Made by a program: the position numbers and the translations under genes
Source: Chlamydiia bacterium
Lineage (GTDB): Bacteria; Chlamydiota; Chlamydiia; Chlamydiales; Simkaniaceae
Assembly (NCBI GenBank): GCA_030429605.1
Contig: JAUIEV010000003.1
Span: forward strand, 62,001-126,000
Length of the DNA: 64,000 nucleotides
Direction: 5' to 3'
The notes under the pieces: model-generated
What the model saw: the letters and a program-made list of their open reading frames with translations, nothing else
What the model was told of the DNA's origin: nothing
Databases searched by the model: none
Part shown: positions 24,966 through 32,936 of the stretch, one piece after another
How positions within the stretch are numbered: position 1 is the first letter of the stretch
Layout of the letters: each line of letters starts with the position of its first letter

Positions 24966-27131
24966 ATGGCACCAAGAGGCATTGGACCACATAGCTCATC
25001 TACAGGAGTCTCTCAAGGAGCGGCAGCAGGGGCTTCTTCACACGGAAGATCAGACCTTCCGAGACCAACCGGACATACAGGAGAAAGCGCTTCTCTATCT
25101 GGTCGAGTTTCTCTCAACCCTCCAGGAAGCGCCAGCGCAGTGCCACTTCCTTCCGTAATAGAAACATCTATCCACGGATTAACCGCTGATGCGGCGCGCG
25201 CGCTCATTGAGGCTGGCTCATCCACAGCAAGACGCGGACCACACCTTGTTCAGCCAGGAGATAGCGCAACACGAGCTGAGATTGCGCGTGTGTATAAAAT
25301 TGATGATACAGAAGAGACAGGAGCATTTCGCGCTTTGGTGCTTGATAAACTGCAGTCAGAATGGGCCGCAACAAATCCACCAAGTAAAGTTGAAGCACTT
25401 ACAGACGCCTTCTTGCAGCTTGCAGAAAGAATCGATACTGATGGTGTCGGTGTTTTAGGAGATCTTCTTCCCAAGAGTGACTTCTTCTCCTTTATGGAAA
25501 AATACGACACACTGATGGAAGCGCATGGGAACAAAACATGGCTTCACTCATACTGTGATTTACGTCGTCACCCTGAGTTTTTATACGACTCAGACACCAA
25601 TAAAGGCTTTTTTCACCCGCTCCTCGTCAGTCTTGTTTCATACCATATGGGCGGACCGGTTCGTCTTAATGATGCTCGAGCAAAAGATACAACGGCTCAA
25701 GTTGTCAATACACTTGATAGTATGCCCCACCTTGACAACGTTCCATTTACAAAAGAGGTGAAAATTACTCATTTTTGGGAAACCGGGAAGGCAAAGGCTC
25801 CTGATGGACAGTGCTTTGTTTGCTTTCCAGGGGGGAATAAAACACCTCGAGCACCGGATGGGTACCTCAATGCAGATGGAGAACCAGTTCTCGGCCACCC
25901 GGAAGAAGGAGAGGAACCTCCAGTTTTATGGACAACAGAAGCTGGAAGCGTCTTTCGAACTGAAGAAGAAATAGCGCATTTGTTCACTTCTCAAGCAGCT
26001 GTTCGCGGGGAAGAAACACCACAAATAGTTGCCCTACGCGGCCAAGATAGAGTGTTAACTGCAATCGCTGAAACCGGCGCCCTCCCTCACCACAGATGGA
26101 GAGTTGAAGGGGGAACAGAGCGGAGCTGTCTTCTTCTTTCTTTTCATAAAATTAGTGATGACCCAGGACGAGTTGTAGATAGAGCCCGTTTAGATGCTCT
26201 TATGGAAAGTGGTGATACACACGGTTCTGCTTTAACTGCATTTATTCTTGGAGATTTTCCTGATGAACCCACGAGTCAGGCAGACGCATTTGCAGCTACA
26301 CTCGATGGAGATGTGGCTTCTTCATGCCAAACGCTTCTAGAAGGAGTTTTTGAAAGTGATGAGTATGCCAAGCTCTACGACCCATCTGAACTTGCACTCG
26401 ATGAAGAAGGCATTGCTGCATGGAAAAAATCAGCACTTTGTGACCCAGGTGCAACTGCAAAAAAAGATGAAGCAGGGATTTGGAGACTTGGTGAAACACT
26501 CTCACATGCTGAATATGTTGAAAAAGTAAAGCAGTCAATGATGTATGACAAAGCAGGTGTTTTAGAGCTGATACTCTACTCTGATGGGCGGGAAGAAAAA
26601 CGAAAATGGGCTCGAAATCAAATCAGAGAACTCCGGCGTGCATCTACTGAAGATGTCGATACAAGTGACAAACCCCTGACGATGGATGCTCGTTTTTCAG
26701 ACTGGGCTGCCGTCCTTGCAGAGCCCCCCAGCATCAGTCACCTTAGAACAAAAGAGGAGCTCGCATCACTCGGAAGAGACATGACAGAAATAGCAGCTTC
26801 TTTGCGTGACAGCGGACGTGAGCCAACAGAAGAACTGAGAGCACGAATTGGAAAAGATGATATACTCCCGGCAATTACGCAACTTGCGAACGACTTGTCT
26901 CTCGCCATTGAAAAGGCATCCAATCCAGAGTGCTTTCATTCAACCGGACTTTTTCTCTTTTGGACTGTTGATACGCTTATAAGAACCCTTCCGGAGTGTG
27001 AAGAGAAAACGGTGTTAAAAGGTCTTGGAAGGATTTTCCTGCAACACTATGCAGCGATGAATCTTACACTAGAAAAAGCGAAAGAACATCGAGTTGTTCC
27101 ACCTGAGGCTTTAGTCGAGCCGAGTGATTAG
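24966..27131 (+). CDS. Large effector-like protein with possible 2-oxoglutarate/Fe(II) oxygenase domain
   Basis: A 721-residue protein. Residues 1-60 are disordered and rich in Ser, Gly and Pro, suggesting a type III signal. Residues about 180-400 resemble phytanoyl-CoA-type oxygenases: His254-Leu-Asp256 as the HxD metal pair, and a distal block PHHRWRVEGGTERSCLLLSFH with His375/His376 as third ligand and Arg386 as 2-oxoglutarate anchor. The rest (400-721) is helical and unrecognised. AAGGA precedes the ATG. The 3' end overlaps the convergent APS kinase gene by 21 bases. Domain call is an inference from motif spacing. Confidence 0.5.
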   Translation: MAPRGIGPHSSSTGVSQGAAAGASSHGRSDLPRPTGHTGESASLSGRVSLNPPGSASAVPLPSVIETSIHGLTADAARALIEAGSSTARRGPHLVQPGDSATRAEIARVYKIDDTEETGAFRALVLDKLQSEWAATNPPSKVEALTDAFLQLAERIDTDGVGVLGDLLPKSDFFSFMEKYDTLMEAHGNKTWLHSYCDLRRHPEFLYDSDTNKGFFHPLLVSLVSYHMGGPVRLNDARAKDTTAQVVNTLDSMPHLDNVPFTKEVKITHFWETGKAKAPDGQCFVCFPGGNKTPRAPDGYLNADGEPVLGHPEEGEEPPVLWTTEAGSVFRTEEEIAHLFTSQAAVRGEETPQIVALRGQDRVLTAIAETGALPHHRWRVEGGTERSCLLLSFHKISDDPGRVVDRARLDALMESGDTHGSALTAFILGDFPDEPTSQADAFAATLDGDVASSCQTLLEGVFESDEYAKLYDPSELALDEEGIAAWKKSALCDPGATAKKDEAGIWRLGETLSHAEYVEKVKQSMMYDKAGVLELILYSDGREEKRKWARNQIRELRRASTEDVDTSDKPLTMDARFSDWAAVLAEPPSISHLRTKEELASLGRDMTEIAASLRDSGREPTEELRARIGKDDILPAITQLANDLSLAIEKASNPECFHSTGLFLFWTVDTLIRTLPECEEKTVLKGLGRIFLQHYAAMNLTLEKAKEHRVVPPEALVEPSD

Positions 27132-27653
27132 ACGGTTTCGCAAAAGCACAACGGCTTCATCGAGCGAACACGAACCAGTATTAATATCAAGAGCCGGTGC
27201 TGTTGGAATATCGTACGCATCATTGTATCCTGGTAGAAGCACTCCCTCTTCACCCTCAATAGCTCTTTTGTATAACCCCTTCACATCACGGTCAATTAGC
27301 TTTTCGGTCTCCGCATGAACGTACACTTCATAAAATGGCGTACCGCTTTTTTCAAAAAATTCTTTTGTAAAATTCCGAAGCGATGCATCAGGGCTCACAA
27401 ATGCACAAATAGCCCACGACTTCCTTTCCATCGATTTTTGGATAAGAGCGAGAACCCTGAGGAGGTTCGTCTTTCTGTCTTTTGCACCGTGAGATAAGTC
27501 TTTACTTACGGTTTTCCGAACTTCATCCCCATCAAAGAGAGCCGCTTCTTCTTCATCAAACGTTCTATGCAGCGTTGTTGCAAGGGTTGTTTTTCCTGAA
27601 CAGGGGGGGCCTGTCATCCAAATTACCCCACCACTAGCGACAGCTTGTGCCAT
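27111..27653 (-). CDS. cysC: Adenylylsulfate (APS) kinase
   Basis: Phosphorylates APS to PAPS, the sulfate donor of sulfotransferases. The 180 residues include a P-loop GPPCSGKTT, FDGDEVR, an AFVSPDASLR segment and the characteristic RDVKGLYKRA, followed by the GYNDAYDIP region: the whole CysC layout. AGAGG precedes ATG 27653. No ATP sulfurylase or sulfate reduction gene is in the window, and Chlamydiaceae generally lack sulfate assimilation, so APS may come from elsewhere. The exported sulfotransferase at 260-1030 is the obvious consumer, though compartments differ unless PAPS is moved. Confidence 0.82.
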   Translation of the reverse strand: MAQAVASGGVIWMTGPPCSGKTTLATTLHRTFDEEEAALFDGDEVRKTVSKDLSHGAKDRKTNLLRVLALIQKSMERKSWAICAFVSPDASLRNFTKEFFEKSGTPFYEVYVHAETEKLIDRDVKGLYKRAIEGEEGVLLPGYNDAYDIPTAPALDINTGSCSLDEAVVLLRNRLITRLD

Positions 27654-27765
27654 ATATACCTCTCGTTAAAGAGACATTTTACTATTTAGATGTATAAAAG
27701 AGCAGAATAAACAAATTTATAAAAATAATAAAAATTTTATATTTTTTTAGATATTCTAAAAAAGT

Positions 27766-28134
27766 TTAGACGAGGCGAATAAGCCGGATTCCAACTGTAA
27801 AGGCTACAAGGCAGAGCACGACACTTGCAATGACATACACTCCTCCAATCCCCCACTTTCCTTCTTCAATAAGATAGGACGTTTCGACTGTAAAGGCCGA
27901 AAATGTCGATAGCCCACCTAAAAATCCTTGAAAGAGAAAATGACGAAATGGAACAGGAGCATTCCATAGTGTAAGAAATATTTCTACGAAAAGCCCTGCA
28001 ACAAACGCACTGATACAATTGACGAACAGGATTCGAAGAGGGAGGGCATGCCAGGCTTCAGGAACAACCGACATAAGAAGCACCCTTGAAAGCGCACCAA
28101 GCGCTCCTCCAAGAGCAACAAGCAGGTAATTCAT
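27766..28134 (-). CDS. crcB: Fluoride channel CrcB/Fluc
   Basis: A 122-residue four-helix membrane protein that exports fluoride as a dual-topology dimer. GGALGALSR near the start, the N-containing second helix (LFVNCISAF) and GFLGGLSTFSAFTVE (usual GTTFSTF region) are family hallmarks. GGAG lies ten bases before the ATG. No fluoride riboswitch core was recognised in the 72 bases upstream. Confidence 0.88.
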   Translation of the reverse strand: MNYLLVALGGALGALSRVLLMSVVPEAWHALPLRILFVNCISAFVAGLFVEIFLTLWNAPVPFRHFLFQGFLGGLSTFSAFTVETSYLIEEGKWGIGGVYVIASVVLCLVAFTVGIRLIRLV

Positions 28135-28206
28135 ATATGAGAGACTCCGTAGATACTTCAGCGTTCATACGAAACATAGGCGAAGCACTCTACAGATGGC
28201 AAGAAA

Positions 28207-28845
28207 TTATTCGTCTCTTTTTCCAGCTTTTTTAATTGCTTCCGCTTTTGCACGCACAACACCGGGAAAGAAGACCTCCTCAAAAGCCGGATGCGATGCA
28301 TCAGCTTTCCTTCCTCCAAACGTCGATACAAAATCCTCTTCCAAAAACTCTTTGAGCGTTGTCTCTGCATTTTTTAATGCATCCGAAATATGCGCCGATG
28401 ACTGAAAAAAGCACTCGAAAACCACATTCAAAATTTTTGTTATGATTGTGCTACAAGAAAGCTCATTTTTTCCTTGTGTATGCACATCTCGAACTGCTTC
28501 TGTAAGCGCAAAACCTGTCACTCTGGTACGAAGATCTAATCGGAGTACAGTTGACGTAGATTCGTCTCGCTCCCAGTCTTCTTCTGGAATGATCAGTTCA
28601 AAGCGAGAATCTTCCATTTCTTTACTTTCAGCAGAGTCCTCTCTCATGAGCGCTGTAGTCACGGCTTCATCTACACACCGCGCAACAGCTTCAAGGGGCA
28701 TAGACCCATTTAAACCAACAACACGGACCATGTGCTGGCCGGAATACGAAACCCAAGGCTGAGCGCCTTTCATGATATGATAGAGCTCATGAATATCACC
28801 GGAAGCGGCACATTCATTGACTCTCATTGACAATACTCTATCCAT
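28207..28845 (-). CDS. Hypothetical protein
   Basis: A 212-residue soluble protein with mixed helix and strand and no recognised domain or signal peptide. AGAGG precedes ATG 28845. An AT-rich region like those upstream of the effector-like genes precedes it. The C-terminal third is charged and helical. It could be a secreted protein or chaperone, but nothing in the sequence decides this. Confidence 0.55.
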   Translation of the reverse strand: MDRVLSMRVNECAASGDIHELYHIMKGAQPWVSYSGQHMVRVVGLNGSMPLEAVARCVDEAVTTALMREDSAESKEMEDSRFELIIPEEDWERDESTSTVLRLDLRTRVTGFALTEAVRDVHTQGKNELSCSTIITKILNVVFECFFQSSAHISDALKNAETTLKEFLEEDFVSTFGGRKADASHPAFEEVFFPGVVRAKAEAIKKAGKRDE

Positions 28846-28918
28846 GACCCCTCTCTATTTAATAGATAGAATATCGAAAAAGAGAAAATAGTTAAATATT
28901 AAAAACAATTTATTATTT

Positions 28919-29497
28919 TTAATAATAAAAACTTGATGAAATGTATTTTTTACACGACTTTAAGTGATCCCAAATAACTCCAACAGCTTGAAGATATGAG
29001 TAGATAATAGTCGGACCAACGAATGACATACCTCGTTTTTTGAGGTCTTTTGAAATCGTCCGGCTCAGCTCCGATTCACACGGTACATCTTGTACAGCAG
29101 TCCATGAATGTCTGATGGGCTGCTTCTCGACAAATCCCCACAAGTATGTGGAAAAACTCCCATATTCTTTTTGAATGGCTTGAAACACGTTCGCATTCTG
29201 CCGAACACTATACACTTTTTTTCGATTTCTGATAATTTTTGTATTTTGTATGCACGATTCGAGCTCATCATCACTCATGTGTGCACATTTGTGTGGCTGA
29301 AAGTTGTGAAAAACTTCTTTATATCCCTCTCTTCTTCGAAGGATAGTAATCCATGAGAGACCGGCTTGCGCTCCCTCTAGACAAAGCATTTCAAATAAAT
29401 ATCTATCATCATAGGATGGAATACCCCACTCTGTATCGTGGTACCTCTCATATAGAGGGTCTCCATCTCCAAAACATCTACCGATAGGTTCGTTCAT
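28919..29497 (-). CDS. tag: DNA-3-methyladenine glycosylase I
   Basis: Removes 3-methyladenine from DNA. Starting at ATG 29497 (about 192 residues), it opens with the Tag signature around RCFGDGDPLYERYHDTEWG, holding the first Cys and His zinc ligands, continues with LCLEGAQAGLSW, and ends with HLKSC giving the last His and Cys. A longer in-frame start (29530) would overlap ogt further. The gene overlaps the 3' end of ogt by 20 bases, forming an ogt-tag alkylation repair operon. Confidence 0.9.
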   Translation of the reverse strand: MNEPIGRCFGDGDPLYERYHDTEWGIPSYDDRYLFEMLCLEGAQAGLSWITILRRREGYKEVFHNFQPHKCAHMSDDELESCIQNTKIIRNRKKVYSVRQNANVFQAIQKEYGSFSTYLWGFVEKQPIRHSWTAVQDVPCESELSRTISKDLKKRGMSFVGPTIIYSYLQAVGVIWDHLKSCKKYISSSFYY

Positions 29498-29978
29498 GCT
29501 CAAGCAACCATTTTTTTCTTTCTTGTCCATATGCGTATCCCCTCAAATCACCCTTTGCACCTATAATTCTATGACATGGAATAAGGAGCGCAATTTTATT
29601 TGCACTATTCGCTCCCGCAACTGCTCGACATGCCTTCTCATTACCAATGGCACGGGCAAGCTCTTTGTAGGAGCCTGTAGTACCGTAAGGAACCTTTAAA
29701 AGGGTATTCCACACATTTTTTTGAAATAAAGTTCCAGACAGTTGAAGTGGGAGTGTAAATTCGTGGCAATTTCCTGTGAAGTACGCCTTGAGTTGACTTG
29801 AAAGCATTTCAAGAAGCGCACAGTCAACCACTTCAAGTGATCTCGCCCATGCCGGAGGAACAGGGGTTCCCATCCGGCAAAGTGCCATAAATTCGAGTGC
29901 ATGCACAGCTTTTGTGTCATGACGTACAACAACGTGCCCGATAGGCGTTTGGAACTCGGCGTAATAAAGCTTCTTCAT
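29478..29978 (-). CDS. ogt: Methylated-DNA-protein-cysteine methyltransferase
   Basis: Repairs O6-methylguanine by transferring the methyl group to its own Cys. The 166 residues contain VPYGTTGSYKELA (helix-turn-helix region), an Arg finger in the KACRAV segment and the active site PCHRI, near the normal C-terminal position. The N-terminal domain starts YYAEFQTPIG. It is followed by and overlaps tag. Confidence 0.93.
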   Translation of the reverse strand: MKKLYYAEFQTPIGHVVVRHDTKAVHALEFMALCRMGTPVPPAWARSLEVVDCALLEMLSSQLKAYFTGNCHEFTLPLQLSGTLFQKNVWNTLLKVPYGTTGSYKELARAIGNEKACRAVAGANSANKIALLIPCHRIIGAKGDLRGYAYGQERKKWLLEHERTYR

Positions 29979-30062
29979 AGAATACCGTTTGTAACCTGAA
30001 GAAGAATACCCATATTGTTATTTCTCTTAAATGTTTATAAAAAGGTATGTTACTATTTATCT

Positions 30063-30491
30063 ATGGATTTTCAAAAGAGACCAAAAATAGGCGTCGCAGT
30101 CCTCGTACTGCACGATGGAAAAATTCTTCTGGGAAAAAGAAAAGGCACTCACGGAGCTGGGATGTGGGAAGCTCCAGGTGGACACCTTGAGTATGGGGAA
30201 ACTATTGAAGAGTGCGCCATACGGGAATTGAAAGAGGAAACAGGGCTTTCTACACCGTCTGCAGACGTGATTGATTGGGTTGAGAATCCAGCAAAAATTG
30301 GAAACCGACATTACGTCACATTTTTTGCGCTTGTCCAGTCATTTTCCGGAACTCCAACAGTGTGCGAAAAAGAAAAAAGTGAAGGATGGGAGTGGTTTTC
30401 CATTGAAAACCTTCCTTCACCACTTTTTTCAACAATACCACTCCTTCTTGAGAAGCGTGAAAAAAATGAACTTATTGGGGGCTTATGTTAA
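30063..30491 (+). CDS. NUDIX hydrolase, MutT/NUDT15-like
   Basis: Hydrolyses a nucleoside diphosphate derivative, probably damaged or modified dNTPs. The 142-residue form from ATG 30063 begins with RPKIGVAVLVL, has LLGKRKGTHGAG and a complete NUDIX box (GG..GE...CAIRELKEETG), then the WEWF strand. The combination is close to the NUDT15-type dNTP pyrophosphatases. It overlaps the start of the next gene by seven bases, so they are cotranslated. Confidence 0.87.
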   Translation: MDFQKRPKIGVAVLVLHDGKILLGKRKGTHGAGMWEAPGGHLEYGETIEECAIRELKEETGLSTPSADVIDWVENPAKIGNRHYVTFFALVQSFSGTPTVCEKEKSEGWEWFSIENLPSPLFSTIPLLLEKREKNELIGGLC

Positions 30492-31144
30492 AAAAATATA
30501 TTTTTCCTCTCATAACTTTGTGGATGGCTCACATGACATGTCAAACAGGAACAATACTAGTACTTAATGGCCCTTCTGCTGTGGGAAAATCAAGCATTCA
30601 AAAAGCTCTTCAAAGGAAAAGCCACACTCATTTTTTGCGAATTGGAATCGATACGTTTTTTGATGCTCTTATTGAAGAGCCTGATTTGAGCACATTTGAA
30701 CAAGACAAAAAGTTCGAACAGTATACCCAGCTTGGTGAGTATATTCGGGGTGTTGAGCTACAGCACGATGAGAATGGAAACACCGTGGTCCCTTTAACCA
30801 TTGGGCCTGCCGGCGACCGAATTATCCATGGAATGCACAGGGCTATTGCAGCATATGCCTCATGTGGAAATAATGTGATTGTCGATTACATTCAGTATAA
30901 AACTGCGTGGGGAGATGATCTGCAGCACGTCTTGAAAGACTTCGATGTGTACTACGTTCGAGTCCATGCACCAATCGACATTATTGAAGAAAGAGAGCGG
31001 GCAAGAAGCACCTCACCAATTGGCCACGCCAGAAGCCATTATGGCGTCGTACATACAGGCCTTTCGTATGACCTTGAACTGGATACATCTCAACTTACCC
31101 CCGAGGAGTGTGCTGAGAAAATCCTCGCGCTTATTGAAACGTAA
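30485..31144 (+). CDS. Chloramphenicol phosphotransferase-like P-loop kinase with signal-like N-terminus
   Basis: A 219-residue P-loop kinase: LNGPSAVGKSSIQ (Walker A, about 27-39), IGIDTFFDAL (acceptor Asp region) and a later RARSTSPIGHARSHYG segment, as in the chloramphenicol phosphotransferase family. It begins with a hydrophobic stretch of about 20 residues that reads as a signal peptide (ending near MTCQ). A later start (ATG 30524) would remove it, and both have plausible ribosome binding sites, so export is not certain. The start overlaps the NUDIX stop. The 3' end overlaps cyoE by 14 bases. True substrate unknown. Confidence 0.68.
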   Translation: MLKKYIFPLITLWMAHMTCQTGTILVLNGPSAVGKSSIQKALQRKSHTHFLRIGIDTFFDALIEEPDLSTFEQDKKFEQYTQLGEYIRGVELQHDENGNTVVPLTIGPAGDRIIHGMHRAIAAYASCGNNVIVDYIQYKTAWGDDLQHVLKDFDVYYVRVHAPIDIIEERERARSTSPIGHARSHYGVVHTGLSYDLELDTSQLTPEECAEKILALIET

Positions 31145-32006
31145 GCACAACACAAGAAAGCATCACAACGACAAGGGAAAAGAGAAACATACTTCTCCCC
31201 CATTTTGCATCATTTTTTGCGGTAAATCCGGTCATTCCCAAGAAAAACCACACAGCTCCGAGCGTCACAGACAGAAGGAGGAAAAAGGGTCCTGTAAGGG
31301 CTGTAAATGTAAAAAATGAAGCGGTGATCGTATAGAGCACAATGTATAGGAGCATCTCTACTTTCGTTGCAAAAACACCTCGAACAATTGGGTGTACAGG
31401 GATTGATGCCTGAGCGTACTCTTTCATTCGATATATAGCAATCGCATAGAAATGCGGCATTTGCCAACATGTAATAAGCAAAAAGAGCAGCCAAGCCCCT
31501 CTATCAAACTGATTCGTGACAGCACAGTATCCAACAACCGGCGGAACCGAGCCTGCAAGGCTCCCTATGAGTGTAGCATTCACAGAATAATGCTTTGAAA
31601 AGCTGTAGACTGCAACGTAAATACCGAATCCAACTGCTGCAATAGATGCGGAGAGCGGATTCACAAGGACTGCAAGGAGAGCAATTCCAAAGAGACCAAG
31701 AGTTGCCGCAAAGAGAAGAGCATGAGGAACAGAAACAGTCCCTTTCACAAAGGGTCTACTCTTTGTCCGAGCCATTTTTGCATCGATTTCTCGATCAATA
31801 TAATTATTAAAAATACACCCCGAACCAATAACAGAAAGCAACCCAACCAACATACTCAAAAAGAGCCACGGTGAAAATCCTGCTTTGGAAGCGAGCCCAA
31901 AACCTGCGAGTGCGTTCACTGCATTCCCAAAAAGAATACCAGGTTTTGTCAAAAGGCAATATTGCTGTATTCGATAGCGTATTGATGGTCTAACAAGTGT
32001 TGACAT
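31131..32006 (-). CDS. cyoE: Protoheme IX farnesyltransferase
   Basis: Makes heme O by farnesylating protoheme IX for the bo3 oxidase. The 291-residue membrane protein has about seven to nine helices and the prenyltransferase motif NYIDREIDAKMARTKSRP near residues 66-83, with the second acidic loop later. It is the last gene of the cyo operon, ten bases after cyoD. Confidence 0.92.
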   Translation of the reverse strand: MSTLVRPSIRYRIQQYCLLTKPGILFGNAVNALAGFGLASKAGFSPWLFLSMLVGLLSVIGSGCIFNNYIDREIDAKMARTKSRPFVKGTVSVPHALLFAATLGLFGIALLAVLVNPLSASIAAVGFGIYVAVYSFSKHYSVNATLIGSLAGSVPPVVGYCAVTNQFDRGAWLLFLLITCWQMPHFYAIAIYRMKEYAQASIPVHPIVRGVFATKVEMLLYIVLYTITASFFTFTALTGPFFLLLSVTLGAVWFFLGMTGFTAKNDAKWGRSMFLFSLVVVMLSCVVLTFQ

Positions 32007-32015
32007 TCTCGCTCC

Positions 32016-32336
32016 CTAGAGTGGACTTGCATTGTAGTTAATATTCATCATAATCCAAAGGGAACCACCAACTAAGATGAAGATCACCATTATCATAAAG
32101 AGAAGCACCATAAGACTCCATTTCGGACTTGCCTCTACCCCAACGTGCATAAAGAGGACTATCTGAAGCATTGCTTGCACTGTTGCAAAGAGAACAATTG
32201 TCCAAACAAGTGCACTCCCTCCGAGGACCTGCTCCTCAGCAAAATAATACATCGCAAGAAGGAGGAGAAAAGAAAGTATCCCTCCCAAGATGAGTGGCGT
32301 GTAGGAAACATTCCATCCTTGTTTTGCTTGAAACAT
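32016..32336 (-). CDS. cyoD: Cytochrome bo3 ubiquinol oxidase subunit IV
   Basis: A 106-residue three-helix protein of the CyoD family (FATVQAMLQIVLFMHVG segment typical). It lies one base after cyoC and ten bases before cyoE. It stabilises the copper-binding part of the oxidase. Confidence 0.88.
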   Translation of the reverse strand: MFQAKQGWNVSYTPLILGGILSFLLLLAMYYFAEEQVLGGSALVWTIVLFATVQAMLQIVLFMHVGVEASPKWSLMVLLFMIMVIFILVGGSLWIMMNINYNASPL

Positions 32337-32337
32337 A

Positions 32338-32925
32338 CTAGAGCACCCCCATCAGATAGACAAATGAAAAAATAAAAATCCACACAACGTTTAAAAACAT
32401 CCAAAACATTTTTAAACACGTGAGTCGCTTAAGGTATACATCATTCAGTCCGTATCGTAGGACAGGCAAAAGAAGCACAACACTCATGAAAACCCCGATA
32501 AGAAGATGTATCCAATGTGTTCCAAGAAGAGTAAAATAGGCAGACAAGAATGCATTCCTCATCCAGCTATTACCGCTCTCTACAAGGCGAGAGAATTCTG
32601 CATATTCGAGGTACGCCATACAAAGAGCAAGCAGCGCTGTGACAAAGAACATTAAAACAGCAGCTGTTGATTTTTCTTTGTGCGCAAAGAGCCCGGCAAG
32701 ACCGGCAGATACTGCAAGTGCAAGCATCACAAAGGACTCTTGTAGATTAAAGGAGAGGTCAAAGAGTTCTTTTGGCCCAGGTCCCCCAAAGGTGCTATTT
32801 CTTAAAACGGCATAGGTTGCAAAGACCGTGGCAAACATCAGAAAGTCTGTCACTAAAAAGAACCAAAAACCGAGCATTGTCTTGTCATAGACTTCTGCAT
32901 GATGTGAATGTGTATCGTGACTCAT
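32338..32925 (-). CDS. cyoC: Cytochrome bo3 ubiquinol oxidase subunit III
   Basis: A 195-residue five-helix subunit III of the heme-copper oxidase family. Markers are GFWFFLVTDFLMFATVF near the start and GTHWIHLLIG in the fourth helix. It begins 11 bases after cyoB in the operon. Confidence 0.92.
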   Translation of the reverse strand: MSHDTHSHHAEVYDKTMLGFWFFLVTDFLMFATVFATYAVLRNSTFGGPGPKELFDLSFNLQESFVMLALAVSAGLAGLFAHKEKSTAAVLMFFVTALLALCMAYLEYAEFSRLVESGNSWMRNAFLSAYFTLLGTHWIHLLIGVFMSVVLLLPVLRYGLNDVYLKRLTCLKMFWMFLNVVWIFIFSFVYLMGVL

Positions 32926-32936
32926 ATTTGTACCGG

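Noticed and set aside
28135-28206. Fluoride riboswitch upstream of crcB
   Set aside because: The short region above the start has no recognisable conserved core (GGTGATGG...CC type), and the gap is only 72 bases to the preceding gene.
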